Shown here: positions 19,830 to 30,760 of the stretch, piece after piece | How the letters are laid out: every line of letters begins with the position of its first letter | Numbering within the stretch: position 1 is the stretch's first letter | Assembly: GCA_922989275.2 (NCBI GenBank) | Contig: OV277867.1 | Coordinates: 39,670,070-39,734,069, forward strand | Source of the DNA: Gari tellinella | Taxonomy: Eukaryota > Mollusca > Bivalvia > Cardiida > Psammobiidae | Length of the DNA stretch: 64,000 bases | Direction: 5' to 3' | Notes under the pieces: generated by a model | Database searches by the model: none | Told to the model about the DNA's origin: nothing | The model's input: only the letters and a program-made list of their open reading frames with translations | Position numbers and translations under genes: made by a program

Positions 19830-20074
19830 TTAACACATTCAACCCTAGCGACGAGTATACTCGTCATTTACAAACAGTGTACCTGTTAAGATTACATTTG
19901 TCCCATGCAAACAGTGTAGACCCTGATCAGAGGGCTCCTTAAGGAGCCCTCTGATCAGGGTCTTCACTGTTTGTCATTTTGAAATATATTGTTAAAATCA
20001 ACCCTAAACTATTTTTTAAGTCTAAAAATGGACAAGACTTATTTTGAAATTGGACTCAGGGGTGAATGAGTTAA
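19830..20074 (+). mobile_element. B-family MITE
   Basis: TTAACACATTCAACCCTAGC to GGGGTGAATGAGTTAA. Near-perfect alpha hairpin with apex GGCTCCTTAAGGAGCC, which contains TTAA. Confidence 0.85.
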
Positions 20075-20147
20075 TCCAGGTGACAAATACTTATTTGGTA
20101 TTTGATAAATTGAGTTATGCTTCAATGGAAGAAAGGGTAACCCTTAC

Positions 20148-20379
20148 TACAGTGGAGAAAACGTTATTCTTTCCAGTTTAAACATAAACGTACGCAAACG
20201 CATAACACTAAAATGTAGAAAAGAACAATTGTTTGACAAATCTGACTTTTCATTTTTATCTGAGTGACAAACAGTTTGGGTTACCCGGCGTCTGATCAGG
20301 CTCCAAACTGTTTGCACTGGAAATAATAGTTTTAGCGTAAACGCGTTTATTGGGAAAGAATAACGTTTTCTCCACTGTA
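20148..20379. mobile_element. H-family MITE
   Basis: TACAGTGGAGAAAACGTTAT and inverse ATAACGTTTTCTCCACTGTA; TA at both ends; alpha core AACAGTTTGGGTTACCCGG is shortened. Confidence 0.85.
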
Positions 20380-20663
20380 CCGGTAAGCTATCTGTCTGAA
20401 TAGACTTTTCCATTTCCAAATAAAAAGTTTACATTGAAAATTATTTAAAATTATATTGTACTACTAAAGCAATCAGTGCCGATCCTGATCAGATGTAAAT
20501 ATGTATATCATAGTTTCCTGCCCAGATTGGGTTACTGGTATGTCCACCTCCACCCAGATTCAGTTGATTTCAACTCATGATAAATGTCGCAATGGGAAGG
20601 CTTGAAATACCAAATGATGATGTAACAATTCATCAAAAAGCAAAACAACAATTAACAAGATGT

Positions 20664-21160
20664 ACAACAAGAGGGCCATGGCCCTAAATTCGCTCACCTG
20701 AGGACATTGAAGTTTGTACCTAAGTTGACTGGGCAAGACAACATTTTAATATAGCTATAAATGGAGTTATCTTCCGGACAAGAAAACATGACAAAAGTGA
20801 ATTTTGTTGCCAAGCTTATGACCCTTATCCATGACACATCCTCTTATCAAGCTATTTCCATTTCCGGTAAATGATAATTATTTCACTAGCGTCAGCAGAA
20901 CTGGAGTTATTTTCCTGACAATAAAATATGACAAAGGGGAAAACAAAATATTGCTGCCCTTATGCACTAGGCATTTTCTCTCATCAGTTTCTTTCCATAC
21001 ATAAAATTTCATTACAATAGCATCAGTAGACCTGGAGTTGTCTTCTTGACAAGAAAATATGACAAAGGGAAATAACTAAAAAAAACAATGATGTCAGAGT
21101 TATGGCCTTTGCAAATGGCACTTCCTCTCATTAGGCTCTTTCCAAATAGGCAATTTCATT
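20664..21160 (-). mobile_element. HINE 3' part, inverted
   Basis: AACAAGAGGGCCATGGCCCT then TTCGCTCACCTGAGG is the complement of a HINE 3' end. Internal units repeat GACAAGAAAATATGACAAAG. The 5' end is missing, cut by the A nest at 21162. Confidence 0.6.
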
Positions 21161-21161
21161 T

Positions 21162-21659
21162 TACCCATTACCCCATAGCCTGCTTCTAGTTTTGAAAATA
21201 GGTGGCCACCTAAAGCAGGTTGAAAGTAAAGCAGAATGGGTCTTAATGCACACTTTGCTTTACTTTCAAACTGCTTTAAGCTACCATCTACTAGGATATA
21301 GAAACTTATTTCACATCTTACATTTTCATGACTGTTTAACCCTTTCCCCCATAGAAGCGCCTTTTAGCACATTCAGTTTATTCCTGCTCTAAAGAAAATA
21401 GTTCCAATTTATACATTCATAAATATGTATAATACAAAATATTTTCTATATTCTAGTAGATGATAGCTTAAAGCAGGCTGAAAGTAAAGCAGAATGCGCT
21501 TAAAGCGCATTCTGCTTTACTTTCAACCTGTTTTAAGTGGACACCTACATTCAATACTAGAGATATGCTATGGGGGAAAGGGTTAAAGGGGAATTATTTT
21601 CTTAAGTGGAGGAATAAATCAAAGGCCTAAAAATGCACATTTATGGGGTAATGGGTTAA
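21162..21659 (-). mobile_element. A-family MITE split by another A element
   Basis: TTACCCATTACCCCATAGCC to TTATGGGGTAATGGGTTAA. The body is interrupted after CATGACTGT and resumes at GGGGAATTATTTTCTTAAG. Confidence 0.8.
21336..21586 (+). mobile_element. A-family MITE (inner)
   Basis: TTAACCCTTTCCCCCATAGA to CTATGGGGGAAAGGGTTAA; core apex GCGCTTAAAGCGC. Confidence 0.85.
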
Positions 21660-21874
21660 CAAATGTCTGAACAAACGACTGAACCATTTCTAAACTTTAG
21701 CAGACAACATGTTCAGTTCTGTTGGCCTGATCACTGAGGTCAAATATTATGTAAGAGAACTGTAGCAGCAGCAGTCTGGGAGCTTACCCTTACCAGACTG
21801 AAATGATGTCTGCTAAATACCTTCTGTGTGTAAAAAATGTACATTTTTATTTTTTAGAAAATGTTAAGTTGGTA

Positions 21875-21966
21875 AATGAGTGGCAAATAGTTTGGATCCA
21901 GATTAGATGCAGCATTATGTTGCATCTGATCTGGATCCAAACTGTTTGCAAATATTGGTTATTTGC
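21875..21966. mobile_element. C-type alpha core without ends
   Basis: GCAAATAGTTTGGATCCAG to CTGGATCCAAACTGTTTGC hairpin; flanking C ends not seen. Confidence 0.55.
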
Positions 21967-22257
21967 CCATAGTATATTAAGGGTAACTCAGGTAAATACA
22001 GTTCTGCCTAAATCAAAAATACTGTAAAACCTGCCTAGAGCAGCACTTAAACTGTGCAGGGTGGTGTCAAATGTGACCCTAGGGATTTCATTTTAACAAA
22101 CTATAGAGAGATCCACCAGGAGATTCTACTGTACAAATATCAAAGCTTAGGGCCTAGTAGTTTTGGGCAAGAAGATTTTTTAAAGATTTTTGCTTTTTTG
22201 CTTTTTCAAGCAGAGTTTGTGCTTTTTTTCATTTTTTTTGAACAACTTCTGTAGAGA

Positions 22258-22474
22258 AGCATCCAAGGAACATCATGAGCAGTTTGAACTCTCCCTACAA
22301 TCGGCGGGTTTCAGAGGAGATGTCGTTTGAAGTAAAAGTGAACGGACAGACGGACAGACGGACAGACGGACAGACGGACAGACGGACAGACGGACAGACG
22401 GACAGACGTACTACGGACGGTGAGCGGTCACAATAGCTCACCTTGAGCCTTTGGCTCAGGTGAGCTAAAAACAA
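22258..22474 (-). mobile_element. short HINE-like end, inverted, with GGACAGAC microsatellite
   Basis: On the minus strand it starts TTTTTAGCTCACCTGAGCC with hairpin, followed by CTGTCCGT repeats (eight-base unit, about eight copies, 22340-22408) and AAACGACATCTCCTCTG. No 3' hairpin. Confidence 0.6.
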
Positions 22475-22579
22475 AACAAACCCCATACATTGCACAATAT
22501 CTTCTCCCTGATGGTGGGCGAACCGGTATACAAATTTAAAGCTTGTTTCAAGTGTACAAAAACTTCTACAAAAAGTGTA

Positions 22580-22740
22580 TTAACCCTTATGTGTGGAAAA
22601 CAAAAGTCTAGATCTATATATCATTTGCAAATAATGCAGACCCAGATCAGCAGGTTCTTGAAGGAGCCCTCTGATCTGGCTCTGCACTGTTTGCCATAAT
22701 TTTAAATATTTTTGGACAAATTCTTCAAGTATCAGTGGAC
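22580..22740 (+). mobile_element. B/I-type alpha-core element
   Basis: TTAACCCTTATGTGTGG left end, AATGCAGACCCAGATCAGC and AGCCCTCTGATCTGGCTC hairpin; right TTAA end not found. Confidence 0.55.
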
Positions 22741-22771
22741 TGGGGTGAAAATGAAAATATTGTTAGTGACA

Positions 22772-22998
22772 TTAACTCATTATCCCCTGAAAACTTCAAA
22801 TGGACAAGTCCAGTTTGCAATAAAGGCTGGTCAATTTTCAACTATTTTGGGTTGTTTTTCATAATATTTTACAAAATGACAAACAGTGAAGACCCTGATC
22901 AGACTTCACTGTTTGCATAGGACAAGTGTACTCTTCACAGGTACACTTTTGGTAAAAGACGCATAATATATATACGTCACTAGGGCTCAATGAGTTAA
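22772..22998 (-). mobile_element. B-family MITE
   Basis: TTAACTCATTATCCCCTGAA to CACTAGGGCTCAATGAGTTAA-like end; alpha core shortened to AACAGTGAAGACCCTGATC and inverse. Confidence 0.8.
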
Positions 22999-23114
22999 AA
23001 TTTAAAGGTTCTTTGAACATTTTGGCGTTTACACCTCAGTATGTAAGCTGGCTATTAATTACCCTGATGAAGACCCTTAGACGGGTTGAAACATTGGCTA
23101 TAGTAATAGAAAGA

Positions 23115-23523
23115 TACAGTAAAACCTCTATTACGACCACTAAAAAAAAGGCCGATTAAGTGTATAAAAGACAGGTGACAGCTTAAAGCAAATTCTTCAG
23201 GAACTTTCTGTTTTACAGTCACTTTGCTTTAACCCTTTCCTCCCTGAAACCTCAAATAGATAATTCTAATTTTCAATTTAGTCTTGTCCATTTTTTACTT
23301 TAAAAATTTAGAGTTGATTTTTACAAAATATGTCAAAATGACAAACAGTCCTTAAGAATTAGGGTCTACACTGTTTGCATAGGGCAAGTGTACTCTTCAT
23401 ATGTATGCTGTTTGCAAATGACGCATATATGCATGACTAGGGTTCATAGAGTTAAGCAGTCACCTGTCTGAAACACCTTATAATTAGACAATTTAGTGGT
23501 CATAATAGAGAGGTTTTACTGTA
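23115..23523 (+). mobile_element. G-family MITE hosting a B element
   Basis: TACAGTAAAACCTCTATTAC and inverse GTAATAGAG-type end AGAGGTTTTACTGTA. The B copy lies at the TTAA of its core stem. Confidence 0.85.
23229..23455 (-). mobile_element. B-family MITE inside a G core
   Basis: TTAACCCTTTCCTCCCTGAA to GACTAGGGTTCATAGAGTTAA-like end. The host reads CTTTGC before it and GCAGTCACCTG after it. Confidence 0.8.
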
Positions 23524-23735
23524 ACACAAAAAAGCTTATATTGTTCTACTCTACAGTACCTTCTCGTATAGTCAATATTTAGAAAATGGATGAGTACATT
23601 TGTGAAAAATATAGAGGTTGAAATCAAAACATTTGCAAAGACACAAAAGCTGTGGACAGATAAGCGCTTAATGCAGGAAAAAAGTGATGCAGAAAGCTCC
23701 TGTAAGCACAATTGTAAATTTGTTTAAATGATGGC

Positions 23736-23977
23736 TTAACCCTTCTAACCCTAAAATTTCTCTTTGTGGTATTTGTGATCCTTTTGGACTCTTCTAGTAC
23801 AGGCACTTTGAACCAGTCTACAATTGCATTTTTTATGTGACAACAAAAACCAACGAAAATATCAAACAGTGCAGACCCTGATCAGAGGCTCCTATAGGAG
23901 CCCTCTGATCAGGGTCTACACTGTTAGCATATGTAAACATTAATCTCTACTGAGGGCTGTAGGGTTGAAAGGGTTAA
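23736..23977 (+). mobile_element. I-family MITE
   Basis: TTAACCCTTCTAACCC to GTAGGGTTGAAAGGGTTAA; alpha core AACAGTGCAGACCCTGATC with AGGCTCCTATAGGAGCC apex. Confidence 0.75.
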
Positions 23978-24085
23978 CACACAAGTTTTACCAAAGATTG
24001 TGAATCATTTACCCTCATATTTTATCTGAACTATAACATCGGATAATAAAAGTATCCCCATGAGAGAGTGCTGACTCAAGTCATC

Positions 24086-24162
24086 CTATGCAAAAACAGT
24101 GCAGACCCTGATCAGACAGCTCCTGAAGGAGCTGTCTGATCAGGGTCTGTACTGTTTCCAAA
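24086..24162. mobile_element. alpha-core hairpin without ends
   Basis: AACAGTGCAGACCCTGATC and AGACAGCTCCTGAAGGAGCT; no TIR seen. Confidence 0.6.
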
Positions 24163-24363
24163 ATAATTGTCAATATACCCTAATAGCAGGAGGGTGAAAT
24201 GTTTTAAAGCTGACAAAAACAAATCTGATAAAATATGATAAATGAGAAAACTGAAAACTGAAAACGGCAATCTGTCATTTTAGACAAAAATCTGCACATA
24301 TCTCGACAAAAACTTTAGGTGCAGTGTAACATGCGGACCTAACATTTAATGTAAAAGCACAGC

Positions 24364-24510
24364 CAGGGCTCAAAATGAGAGGATATAATATAATATTTCA
24401 AATTCTTTCCTCCTATATCTGCACCAAACTCTTTGGTGTGACTACTCATTAGAATTGTCTCTTCCAAGACAATTCTAATGAGTAGTTACACCATAGGGTA
24501 TAGATGAGTC
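24364..24510. mobile_element. E-family MITE, left part
   Basis: CAGGGCTCAAAATGAGAGG start and ACTCATTAGAATTGTCTC core hairpin; right end lost. Confidence 0.6.
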
Positions 24511-24621
24511 ATATGGATTTTAACTTTGTACCTTAAAAAATTTAAAAACTGGAAACCAGTAATTATAAAATTTAAACAAAATGCTTTTTTCACACAGATA
24601 TTTCTCTAAACGGCGCAGACT

Positions 24622-24697
24622 GAATGGCAAATAGCGTAGACCCTGATCAGACTGCTCCCTCAGGGGCATTCTGATCAGGGTCTACACTGTTTGCTCA
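24622..24697. mobile_element. alpha-core hairpin without ends
   Basis: GCAAATAGCGTAGACCCTG with inverse CAGGGTCTACACTGTTTGC. Confidence 0.6.
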
Positions 24698-25037
24698 GGC
24701 CTTTCTGTCCCAATTATAACTTAGGGTCATTATGGTAAATACTCCCCTTTCTTGGAGTCCGGCGTAGCTGTAACCTTTAAACTTTACCTTGATTAGCATG
24801 ATTTGACTAACAGTTGAAAACAGTAATTTTGCACTTATTTAATGTTTTCTTCTATTTAAATTAGGCATGAAAAACTGATATTGAGTAACTTTACTGATGA
24901 CATAATTTAAAAAACATGTTGTTTCAAATGAATAGGTCTAACTGAAGAAGCATGACTTCTTGAAATCAATTGACTGAGGTTAAACTGTGTAGAATAGCTC
25001 TTGAAACATTTTCCTCTTTGACTGTTTAAAATTTTAA
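24698..25037. other. unique-looking stretch
   Basis: No exon, RNA gene or element recognised. Confidence 0.4.
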
Positions 25038-25150
25038 AACAGGTAGCTATTTAAAGTAGACTGAAAGTGAAGCAGAATAATCTGGTTTACTTACAAAATG
25101 CTGTAAATGGTTACCTGTTTTCAAAATAGGAGACAGACTATGGAATAATG
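25038..25150. mobile_element. decayed A-family core
   Basis: GACTGAAAGTGAAGCAGAA and CTTACAAAATGCTGTAAATGG; right end GACTATGGAATAATGG. Confidence 0.5.
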
Positions 25151-25454
25151 GCTTTTTCAATGAAGGTAAGAGTTGAAATGTACATCTAAACCCGGGTTAT
25201 ACAATTCATTAATTTCTGATTATGGTGTGCATATATTTTTTCAAATGTTTATTTAATGCCCTTTATTCATTACAACCGTTGTAAAAACATAGATGAGAGC
25301 TCAATATCCCATAGACAACACTCGTGTCAAACCCAAGTATAGTAGACATACTTTAAACATCATGAATTTGCAACAATATACGGTAGTATTCAGAAGGTTT
25401 TACTGTATAACAATTAATATCTATACGTGAAAAACAAAACAACATTTGGTAATA
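25151..25454. other. unique-looking stretch
   Basis: Only the short GAAGGTTTTACTGTATAAC at about 25392 recalls a G right end; nothing else seen. Confidence 0.4.
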
Positions 25455-25707
25455 CAGGGGCCCCTTTCATAAAACTTGGTACAACAACATTTAATAATGT
25501 CATAAGTCAAAACTTTAAAATACATTTAATTCCTGATTTCCCTATCTAATCCTGTCTTGTGACATCTCTTTGGAATCGTCTTTTCAAGACAATTCCAAAA
25601 AGATGTCACAAGACAGGATTGGATGGAAAAATAAATAATAATTGAGACTTTTATAGTCTGACTTACAACAACATTTGTCGTACGAAGTTTTATGAAACTG
25701 GTCCCAG
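25455..25707. mobile_element. J-family palindromic MITE (hAT-like ends)
   Basis: CAGGGGCCCCTTTCATAAAA with inverse TTTTATGAAACTGGTCCC. The inner hairpin is TCCTGTCTTGTGACATCT and its complement around a TTTCAAGAC-rich loop. Confidence 0.7.
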
Positions 25708-25931
25708 GTGGCTGGTTATAAAGTATAAAACATGGCAGCTTAATATGTATATGGCATCAAGGCCAAAGTTAAAGCCTAAAAAACTTAACAATGTCAGTAC
25801 TGCAAAAATACATTTATCTTTTTGGCATTTTATAACAAAGCTTCTCAGGAGTAAAGCATTGGACAGAATGTTTTATGTTTGACAACCAGTCAAGTTTTCT
25901 TGTAAAATACTGTTACAAATATAATATATAA

Positions 25932-26116
25932 AAAACCTCACTATTACGACCATTAAAATGAAGGCTAATTGATTGTATAATAGAGAGGTGACTGCTTAAA
26001 GCAAGGTGACAGTGAAACAGAAAGCTCCTGTCACCTTGCTTTTAGCGGTCACCTATCATAAACACCCTAATAACTAACATAATTTAGTGGTCGTAATAGC
26101 AAGGTTTTACTGTATT
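25932..26116 (+). mobile_element. G-family MITE
   Basis: AACCTCACTATTACGACCAT left and TTAGTGGTCGTAATAGCAAG right; beta core halves AAAGCAAGGTGACAGTGAAA and GTCACCTTGCTTTTAGC. Confidence 0.8.
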
Positions 26117-26291
26117 TCTGGAAATGACTGTGAACTAGAATATGAAGTGTCAAACATTTCAATCAACTTGATTTGAATTCGCAGTTTGACTCCTGATCAG
26201 ATACCAAGACTGACACAATTTGATTTTTGTTTTCCATTTTTGTTCAGATTCAGTACTTTTACACAAATTCTGCAAAAATAAGATATCTGTT

Positions 26292-27343
26292 TAAGGTGGT
26301 TCGACAGCGGGCGGGCTGCATTTCGAGTTCCGGAAATGCTGATGACTTTCACCTGATCTTTGCGGCACGTGCTTATAGTAGAAAATGTAGATAAAGAAAA
26401 GTTTGAACTGCTTCAGTGTCTTCTCTGTTAGCGCAGTTGATACGGTGATTGACTTGCAATCAAAATGTTCTAGGTTCGATTCCCACTCGCTTCAAAACTT
26501 TTTTTTTAACAAATTGTCCGATTTTAGTGACTAGTCAATCCATAATGCAGTGATCAAAGGACAGGCTTTGTTTAGTCACGTAATAATGAATAATATCAGA
26601 TGCAAGTATAGTCATGTGACAGCTAAATTTGTGAGGATTATAGCCTATATGACAGATGGCAGCTTAACAAAGGACAAAGGTAAGGCTAAAAGATAGATCC
26701 TAAAGGAGCTTTTATGCATTACTTTTGTTATGCATTAAACAGCCGCTTGCCTTAAAGATCTACAGGCTACCGTATTCAATGGTCCCTTATTACAGGTTTG
26801 ACTTAAGGTATTATTTAGAGCTGACGGCATTTTAAAGTTGAACTCAAGGGAGGTTACTCGTTTCATGTTAACATTTTGTCAGAATTTCAGGAAATCATGT
26901 ATAAAATGCAAATTCCACTGTAGATTTTCATTAAATTTTTGTGACTAGTAGAATTAAGTTATATCTATCTAATAAGAGTAAAATTAGTGTATGTTAAACA
27001 GCTAGATTTTTTGTAATTTGAGATTTTCAGAATTTGACTTTTTTAAAATGTTGATATTTCCAGAAAATATGTTATGAAATACTTTTGTTTGCCCACTATC
27101 TTATAGTCTATGTACAGTTTACTTGAATGTACAGAAATTATTGAGTTATATCATTTTATAAAGAAATTATTCCTGTTTATTAAAAAAGGAGCTTTTCTCG
27201 ACAAAAGGTCCTCTCAGAAAAAAACGGCACTGTAACTTTTTTTTATATTAACGATTTTTCACTCTCCGTATGGTATATTTCAATTTAATCAAGGTTTCAA
27301 AGAATTCTGACACAGAATAAGCTGACCCGCGAACCACCTTAAA
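26292..27343. mobile_element. 1-kb element with TTAAGGTGGTTCG inverted ends (K)
   Basis: TTAAGGTGGTTCGACAGCGG at the left and CCCGCGAACCACCTTAA at the right are inverse over at least 13 bases, and TTAA flanks both. It contains a tRNA-like segment and a beta-core-like hairpin (26650-26760). No transposase ORF. Confidence 0.6.
26405..26485 (+). pseudogene. tRNA-like sequence (SINE head or tRNA relic, TGC anticodon position)
   Basis: Box A-like TTAGCGCAGTTGATACGG and box B GGTTCGATTCC at the right spacing; anticodon loop CTTGCAA. The acceptor arms do not pair, and two T-stem pairs fail, so it is not a functional tRNA gene. Confidence 0.6.
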
Positions 27344-27440
27344 GCAGGATGACAGTATAGCAGAAAAATCCTTTTGAAGCTTTCTGCTTTCGTTACATCT
27401 TGCTTAAAGCTGCCATCTCTTTTCACTACCATAATTGAAT
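27344..27440. mobile_element. beta-core hairpin right of K
   Basis: AAAGCAGGATGACAGTATAG and GTTACATCTTGCTTAAAGC; probably the remainder of the element into which K jumped. Confidence 0.55.
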
Positions 27441-27467
27441 ATTCATTTAGAGCGCTTTGCTGGAGAT

Positions 27468-27716
27468 TTAACTCTTTCAACACCAAGTAACTTTTGTGAG
27501 TTATTTTATTCCCTTGTGGATCTTTTTAAATACCAAAACATGAACCAGCCTTTTTGGAATTCTGAGAAGTTTGATAAACACTGATCTAAATCAGCAAACA
27601 GTGTAGACCCAGATCAGAGGGATCCTATTGGAGGCCTCTGATCTGGGTCAATACTATTTGCAAATGTAATGACTCAATGAGTATATTTTAAACAGGTTCA
27701 TGGTGCTGAAAGAGTG
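27468..27716 (+). mobile_element. I-family MITE
   Basis: TTAACTCTTTCAACACCAAG to CATGGTGCTGAAAGAGTGAA; alpha core AACAGTGTAGACCCAGATC and inverse. Confidence 0.8.
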
Positions 27717-27827
27717 AAGTAGAGGCACTCTAAGGCACTTCTGTGGAGGAAAGATTTAAAGCTAAATAATTAACAGATCTACTAAATATAGAGATTCTGA
27801 GCTACATATATGGAATTTCCCTCAAAG

Positions 27828-28323
27828 TACAGTGGAATAGACATTATTCTTTCCCATTAAACCTGTCGATGCTAAATTTTAAACCGTATATCTATTGCAG
27901 ATAGTTTGGGGCCAGTTCAGATACTGGGTAACCTAGCATCTGATCTGGCCCCAATTTGTTTGCCACTCAGATGCAAATAAATCGCCAGAATTTTCCAAAC
28001 ATGACATTTTCTACATTTTATTGCGATTGCATTAAGCTTAATTTTACGCACTACTCCATAAATAAGCATGTTTGTGCATTTAATTTATTCCTCCCCTGAA
28101 TAAAATAATTCCAATTTATACAGTAATTAAGATATATCGTAATAATTATTTCTATATTCTAGCAGATGGTAGCTTAAAGCAGGCTGAAAGTAAAGCAGAA
28201 TGTGCCTTAATGCACATCTTGCTGTACTTTCAACCTGCTTTAAGTAGTCACTTGTCTTAAAAACTAGAAACATACTATGGAGTAAAGGATTAAATGGGAA
28301 AGATTAATGTCTTCTCTACTGTA
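27828..28323. mobile_element. H-family MITE hosting an A element
   Basis: TACAGTGGAATAGACATTAT and inverse TTAATGTCTTCTCTACTGTA; alpha core AGTTTGGGGCCAGTTCAG. Confidence 0.75.
28038..28293 (+). mobile_element. A-family MITE inside an H element
   Basis: TTAATTTTACGCACTACTCC to CATACTATGGAGTAAAGGAT and TTAA; beta core present. Confidence 0.75.
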
Positions 28324-28397
28324 ACACTATTTCACACCTTTATCTCAACTCTATGAATGCTTAGAGCCACGACAATTTATTTCTGCAAATGAAACCA

Positions 28398-28652
28398 TTA
28401 ACCCATTACCCCATAAATACATCTTTTTACGCTTTTAATTTATTCCTCCACAAAAGAAAATAATTCCAAATAATACCTTCAAAAATATATAACATAAGAA
28501 ATATTTTCTATATCCTAGCAGATGTTAGCTTAAAGCAGGCTGGAAGTAAAGCAGAATGTGCCTTTAAGGCACATTCTGCTTTACTTTCAACCTGTTTTAA
28601 GTGGCCATCTATCTAATCAAAACTAGAAACAGGCTATGGTGTAATTGGTTAA
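28398..28652 (+). mobile_element. A-family MITE
   Basis: TTAACCCATTACCCCATA to CTATGGTGTAATTGGTTAA; core apex GTGCCTTTAAGGCAC. Confidence 0.9.
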
Positions 28653-28752
28653 TGGCTCACTCAGCATCAGCAGCTTCTTACAAACATCCTCAATATCTAC
28701 ACAGTTTTACTGTATTTTTTCATACCCTTTCATAGTATTGAACACATTATAC

Positions 28753-29000
28753 TTAACCCATTACCCCATAAATACCTCTTTATATACCTTTAATTTATTT
28801 CTCAAATAAAAAAAGTTATTTTTCATACAGTCATGAATATGTATTATAAGACATATTTTCTATATCCCAGTAGATGGTAGCTTTAAGCAGGCTGAAAGTA
28901 AATCAGAATGTGCCTTAAGGCACATTCTGCTTTATTTTCAACTGCTTTAAATAGTCACCTGTCTTCAAACCTAGAAATAGGCTATGGGGTAATGGGTTAA
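28753..29000 (+). mobile_element. A-family MITE
   Basis: TTAACCCATTACCCCATA to CTATGGGGTAATGGGTTAA, ends 220 bases beyond the minus-strand stop codon at 29220. Confidence 0.9.
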
Positions 29001-29005
29001 ACAGA

Positions 29006-29182
29006 CCTTCAGATAAGATGAGTGTACTTCAAACACTAAACTCCTTATATCTTAACCAAACTTTATAATGTGACTACTCACTAGAATTGTCTCAAACTGA
29101 GTCAAATCTTATGAGCAGTCACAACGTATTCGTTTTAGGTAAATTTAGTTGAGTTTGAAAACTCCCTCTTATTTGAGGCCAT
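29006..29182. mobile_element. E-family MITE, diverged
   Basis: CCTTCAGATAAGATGAGTG to ACTCCCTCTTATTTGAGGCC; core ACTCACTAGAATTGTCTC. It would lie in the 3' UTR of the minus-strand gene. Confidence 0.6.
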
Positions 29183-29219
29183 GTTGAATATCAAAATATA
29201 AAAAAGAATTCGACAAAAT

Positions 29220-29387
29220 TTACAATTTTTCAAAGATATTGAGTTTGTCCGTCATACTGGTCCTGTTCACCCGTCGGTCACTCTTCTTCCGTTGAACGAT
29301 GTGAGTCCTCATCTCCGCGGCAGACATACTAAACACAAGCTCCTCTGGTGATTGAGGTGGGGTTGGTGCTCGCTTATTCTTGCTTTT
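29220..29387 (-). CDS. terminal exon of an unidentified minus-strand gene (MSAAEMRTH type)
   Basis: On the minus strand, acceptor GTGTGAATTTCAG precedes 55 codons and TAA, in phase 0. It encodes KSKNKRAPTPPQSPEELVFS then MSAAEMRTHIVQRKKSDRRV and ends DKLNIFEKL. The proline-rich PTPPQSP linker and a basic RKKSD segment suggest a cytoplasmic tail, which is inference. The same C-terminal pattern, MSAxxMRxH-(I/L)-x-KK-x-D-...-K-x-x-x-F-x-K, is encoded by another terminal exon at 51878-52039. I do not recognise the family. Upstream exons were not found, so the link to any gene is unproven. Confidence 0.6.
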   Translation of the reverse strand, partial: KSKNKRAPTPPQSPEELVFSMSAAEMRTHIVQRKKSDRRVNRTSMTDKLNIFEKL

Positions 29388-29527
29388 CTGAAATTCACAC
29401 AAACTTGAAAATACTTCAGTCTGAAATTCATGTCGGCTAAATATTCTTGGTTTTCTGATGCTGACCTTTACATGCATTATGTAACTTCTCAAAACAGAGT
29501 CTCATGAGTAGTTTTTGATGATGTTGC

Positions 29528-29762
29528 TTAACCCATTACCCCACAAATACACCTTTTTATGCCTATAATTTATAATTCCAATTTATACAGTGATGGATAT
29601 GTAAGATATGAAACATTTTCTATATTCTAGCAGATGGTATCGTAAAGCAGGCTGAAAGTAAAGCAGAATGTGCCTTTGAGGCACATTCTGCTTTACTTTC
29701 AACCTGCTATAAGTAGTCACGCCTCTTCCAAACTAGAAACAGGCTATGGGGTAATGGGTTAA
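29528..29762 (+). mobile_element. A-family MITE
   Basis: TTAACCCATTACCCCACAAA to TATGGGGTAATGGGTTAA. It lies 141 bases upstream (minus sense) of the terminal exon acceptor. Confidence 0.9.
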
Positions 29763-29815
29763 CCCATTGTGGTATATGCAAGCTGATTAGATTCAGGTAC
29801 TTGGGTTAACTCTTA

Positions 29816-30010
29816 TAATTATCTTGCTGTGAAGCAATAATAATCTTTCAAAAACAGTTTGGATCCTAATCAGACGCAACATAATGTGACACCTCATCAG
29901 GATCCAAACTGTTTGACATTCTGAAAAAGAAAAAAAAACTAATTTCAGAACAGCAGCTGAGATGGCAATTGTTGCAGACGAAAAAAATTACCAGCATGCA
30001 AAGAGTTATT
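29816..30010. mobile_element. C-family MITE
   Basis: TTAACTCTTATAATTATC to CCAGCATGCAAAGAGTTA; alpha core AACAGTTTGGATCCTAATC and inverse. Confidence 0.75.
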
Positions 30011-30212
30011 ATGTTGTCCTCATTGGCCTTTCTCTTGCTTCTCATTTACATTGTTGATATTAAAGCAAATATTTGGGATCCTGATGAGATACCAAGTTAC
30101 ACCAAAATCTTATCTTCATCCCTTAAAAGATTCCCAGGTTTCCTCATCTTAACTTACCTGTCTTAATTTCTCAAAAACAATGTTACAATGACAAAAGATT
30201 TCTAATACGCAA

Positions 30213-30360
30213 TACAGTCAAACCTTGCTTTTATGATAACTCAAAGTTTTCTGTGTTTCTCACAGGTGGCAGCTTAAAGCAGGATGAAAGTATAACAAAA
30301 AGAGCTTTTTGTTCTACTTTCATCCTGCTTTAAGCAGCCACCTGCTTAAGAAATTGAAAC
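30213..30360. mobile_element. G-family MITE
   Basis: TACAGTCAAACCTTGCTTTT left end; AAAGCAGGATGAAAGTATAA with inverse; right end missing. Confidence 0.6.
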
Positions 30361-30605
30361 AAAGACCCTTTCCGAGCATCGTAATAATCAGTTTTAGTTA
30401 CGCATCAAACTGCACTGGCTAATCCAGGATCTTAAGTGTTTGTATTTTTGATAACCACCGACCTATGCCACTGATAAATAGGTTTGGTTTGATATGGACT
30501 TCCGATATACCAAACTTAATTTAGTTGCGATAACAATTTTCCTAGAAGCTGACCTGTGTTACCAACATCCACATTTGTCTATAGAAAACAAATGTCACAC
30601 CTATG

Positions 30606-30760
30606 TCCAGTAAAACGTCTCTTTAACAACTACAAAAGAAAGACTAATGTATTATATGAAAGACGGGTCGCAGCTTTAGCAAAATGGAAGTAAAACAGAA
30701 AGCTCCTTAAAGAAGCTTTCTGTTTCAAGTTTGCCTTACTTTAAGCAGTCACCTGCCTTA
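30606..30760. mobile_element. G-family MITE, left part
   Basis: CCAGTAAAACGTCTCTTTAAC start and AAAACAGAAAGCTCCTTAAA core. It is replaced on the right by an A copy starting at the TTAA of GCCTTAA. Confidence 0.65.

Noticed and set aside
19900..19975. Intrinsic terminators or microRNA precursors at the strong hairpins
   Set aside because: The same hairpins recur in dozens of MITE copies with defined TIRs, so they are better explained as transposon cores; a small-RNA role would need sequencing data.
26405..26485. Functional tRNA-Ala(TGC) gene
   Set aside because: Box A and box B are present but acceptor-stem pairing fails and T-stem mismatches exist, so only a tRNA-like relic or SINE head is supported.
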